A stretch of 64,000 nt of DNA from Hydractinia symbiolongicarpus (lineage: Eukaryota > Cnidaria > Hydrozoa > Anthoathecata > Hydractiniidae). The position numbers were made by a program, and so were the translations under genes. Positions 61,941-64,000 of this stretch are shown one piece after another (the first letter of the stretch is position 1; each line of letters opens with the position of its first letter). The stretch lies in NCBI RefSeq assembly GCF_029227915.1, contig NC_079878.1, positions 29,105,501 through 29,169,500 of the forward strand, read 5' to 3'. The notes under the pieces are model-generated. The model did not search any database. It had not been told where the DNA came from and worked only from the letters and a program-made list of their open reading frames with translations.

Positions 61941-64000
61941 TTTACTCACAGGCTACTTTCTTTGTATGTACTCGACTATACGGGCCAAGCACGGGATTTA
62001 TGGGAAATCGCGGGTTTTTGTTTGCCGGCGATTAAACTTCTTTTATTCAGCGTCTCATCAAAAATAAAAACATTTTTGAAAACTACAAGTCTCATGCGTT
62101 TTAGTGGTGAAAAAATAATTTAAAAAATTGTTCGGGAAATGAGTTTACTCACAGGGTACTTTATTTGTATACATTCGACTATAAGGGCCAAACCCGGGAT
62201 TTACGGGAAATCGCGGGTTTTTGTTTGCCGGCGATTAAACTTCTTTTATTCAGCGTCTCATCAAAAATAAAAACATTTTTGAAAACTACAAGTCTCATGC
62301 GTTTTAGTGGTAAAAAAATAATTTAAAAAATCGTTCGGGAAATGAGTTTACTCACAGGGTACTTTCTTTGTATACTTTTGACCATACGGGCCGAGTCCGG
62401 GATTTACGGGAAATCGCGGGTTTTCGTTTGCCGGCGATTAAACATCTTTTATTCAGCGTCTCATCAAAAATGAAAACATTTTTGAAAACTACAAGTCTCA
62501 TGCGTTTTAGTGGTGAAAAGATAATTTAAAAAATCGTTCTGGAAATGAGTTTACTTCCTGCGTATTTTCTTTGTATACTTTTGACTATACGGGCCGAGTC
62601 CGGGATTAACAGGAAATCGCGGGTTTTCGTTTACCGGCGATTAAACTTCTTTTATTCCGCGTCTCATCAAAAATGAAAACATTTTTGAAAACTACAAGTC
62701 TCATGCGTTTTAGTGGTGAAAAGATAATTTAAAAAATTGTTCTGGAAATGAGTTTACTCACAGGGTACTCTCTTTGTATATACTCGACTATACGGGCCAA
62801 GCACGGCATTTACGGGAAATCGCGGGTTTTCGTTTGCCGGCGATTAAACTTCTTTCATTAAGCGTCTGATCAAAAATGAACACATTCCTGAAAACTACAA
62901 GTCTCATGCGTTTTAGTGGTGAAAAAATCATTTAAAAAATCGTTCGGGAAATGTGTTTACTCACAGGCTACTTTCTTTGTATGTACTCGACTATACGGGC
63001 CAAGCACGGGATTTATGGGAAATCGCGGGTTTTTGTTTGCCGGCGATTAAACTTCTTTTATTCAGCGTCTCATCAAAAATAAAAACATTTTTGAAAACTA
63101 CAAGTCTCATGCGTTTTAGTGGTGAAAAAATAATTTAAAAAATTGTTCGGGAAATGAGTTTACTCACAGGGTACTTTATTTGTATACATTCAACTATAAG
63201 GGCCAAACCCGGGATTTACGGGAAATCGCGGGTTTTCGTTTGCCGGCGATTAAACTTCTTTTATTCAGCGTCTCATCAAAAATAAAAACATTTTTGAAAA
63301 CTACAAGTCTCATGCGTTTTAGTGGTAAAAAAATAATTTAAAAAATCGTTCGGGAAATGAGTTTACTCACAGGGTACTTTCTTTGTATACTTTTGACTAT
63401 ACGGGCCGAGTCCGGGATTTACGGGAAATCGCGGGTTTTCGTTTGCCGGCGATTAAACATCTTTTATTCAGCGTCTCATCAAAAATGAAAACATTTTTGA
63501 AAACTACAAGTCTCATGCGTTTTAGTGGTGAAAAGATAATTTAAAAAATCGTTCTGGAAATGAGTTTACTTCCTGCGTATTTTCTTTGTATACTTTTGAC
63601 TATACGGGCCGAGTCCGGGATTAACAGGAAATCGCGGGTTTTCGTTTACCGGCGATTAAACTTCTTTTATTCCGCGTCTCATCAAAAATGAAAACATTTT
63701 TGAAAACTACAAGTCTCATGCGTTTTAGTGGTGAAAAGATAATTTAAAAAATTGTTCTGGAAATGAGTTTACTCACAGGGTACTCTCTTTGTATATACTC
63801 GATTATACGGGCCAAGCACGGCATTTACGGGAAATCGCGGGTTTTCGTTTGCCGGCGATTAAACTTCTTTCATTAAGCGTCTGATCAAAAATGAACACAT
63901 TCCTGAAAACTACAAGTCTCATGCGTTTTAGTGGTGAAAAAATCATTTAAAAAATCGTTCGGGAAATGTGTTTACTCCCTGGGTATTTTCTTTGTATACT
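61940..64000. repeat. 5-mer HOR (1015 bp), two complete copies to the window edge
   Basis: 61940-62954 and 62955-63969 match at shift 1015: GTACTTTATTTG at 62157 and 63172, GGCCAAACCCGGG at 62186 and 63201, GTGGTAAAAAA at 62308 and 63323, and GTCTGATCAAAAATG at 62864 and 63879. A third unit does not follow directly: the last 31 bp read CTCCCTGGGTATTTTC, another sub-type. The array runs past the window end. Confidence 0.88.

Larger units (their letters stand above)
1..64000. repeat. 203-bp tandem satellite array filling the whole window
   Basis: The anchor TTTAGTGG recurs every 203 bp (1, 204, 407, 610 and so on to 63724), giving about 315 head-to-tail monomers with a net length drift of -19 bp. 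All copies have the same orientation and no unique sequence interrupts them. Monomers differ by scattered substitutions, by rare 1-bp indels (for example an extra T near 880 and one A lost near 11183), and by a small set of linked variant segments that define sub-types. The longest open frames are about 102 codons; because 203 is not a multiple of 3, the frame changes with every unit. No transposase, rRNA, tRNA or telomeric repeat is visible. The likely role is structural heterochromatin or a centromeric satellite; this is inferred from organisation alone. I do not recognise the family. Confidence 0.98.

Noticed and set aside
1-64000. CRISPR array
   Set aside because: Repeats are contiguous at 203 bp with no unique spacers, and there are no cas genes.
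1-64000. Bacterial or organellar origin
   Set aside because: There is no coding sequence in 64 kb, and the nested higher-order satellite structure is typical of eukaryotic nuclear chromosomes.
1-64000. Ribosomal DNA spacer subrepeats or telomeric repeats
   Set aside because: No rRNA sequence appears in 64 kb and no short G-rich telomere unit is present.

Overview
The window is one uninterrupted block of satellite DNA. From base 1 to base 64000 it consists of head-to-tail copies of a monomer of about 203 bp, all in the same orientation. I counted the register with the anchor TTTAGTGG. It falls at 1, 204, 407 and 610 at the left end and at 63724 near the right end. That is 314 whole monomers with a net drift of only -19 bp, plus a partial unit at the end (about 315 monomers in all). 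I found no gene, RNA gene, transposon, CRISPR array or unique spacer. The short open frames (about 60-102 codons, on both strands) recur with the repeat and are by-products of it.

This points to a eukaryotic nuclear chromosome, in centromeric, pericentromeric or other constitutive heterochromatin (inference). The monomer is about one nucleosome repeat long and the array is strictly tandem. The copies are organised into nested higher-order repeats (HORs) whose lengths are whole multiples of 203 bp: 406, 609, 812, 1015, 1624, 1827, 2030 and 2233-2234 bp, plus a block of roughly 5.9-6.5 kb. I do not recognise the family. The monomer is about 37% GC, but CpG is over-represented (about 11 per 203 bp, observed/expected about 1.5 by hand count). 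This argues against long-term germline CpG methylation and fits many invertebrates better than vertebrates or plants. That is a weak taxonomic hint only.

Layout. 1-4.4 kb: 11-mer and 9-mer HORs. 4.4-9.7 kb: a 10-mer HOR in one full, one 6-mer and one further 10-mer copy. 9.7-12.4 kb: 4-mer HORs. 12.4-16.8 kb: a transition zone where two new monomer sub-types appear, ending in a duplicated 3-mer. 16.8-29.0 kb: a recent tandem duplication of a block of about 28-32 monomers, nearly identical between copies, with a nested 810 bp duplication. 29.0-33.7 kb: mosaic, with a 609 bp duplication. 33.7-56.8 kb: a complex zone with 5-mer, 8-mer, 11-mer, 3-mer and 9-mer repeats and blocks shared at 9.7-13.2 kb distance. 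56.8-64 kb: 3-mer HORs and finally two complete 5-mers.

Within the monomer, the sub-types differ in a few linked segments, while several symmetrical motifs are kept. These are TTCNNGAA with a variable centre, GTATA-N8-TATAC with a variable spacer, and a 22 bp hairpin-forming dyad that is intact in most monomers but broken in one sub-type. GGG runs recur at multiples of about 10 bp, and 203 bp is close to 20 helical turns. These are the parts most likely to matter for protein binding or nucleosome phasing, but nothing in the sequence proves a function.
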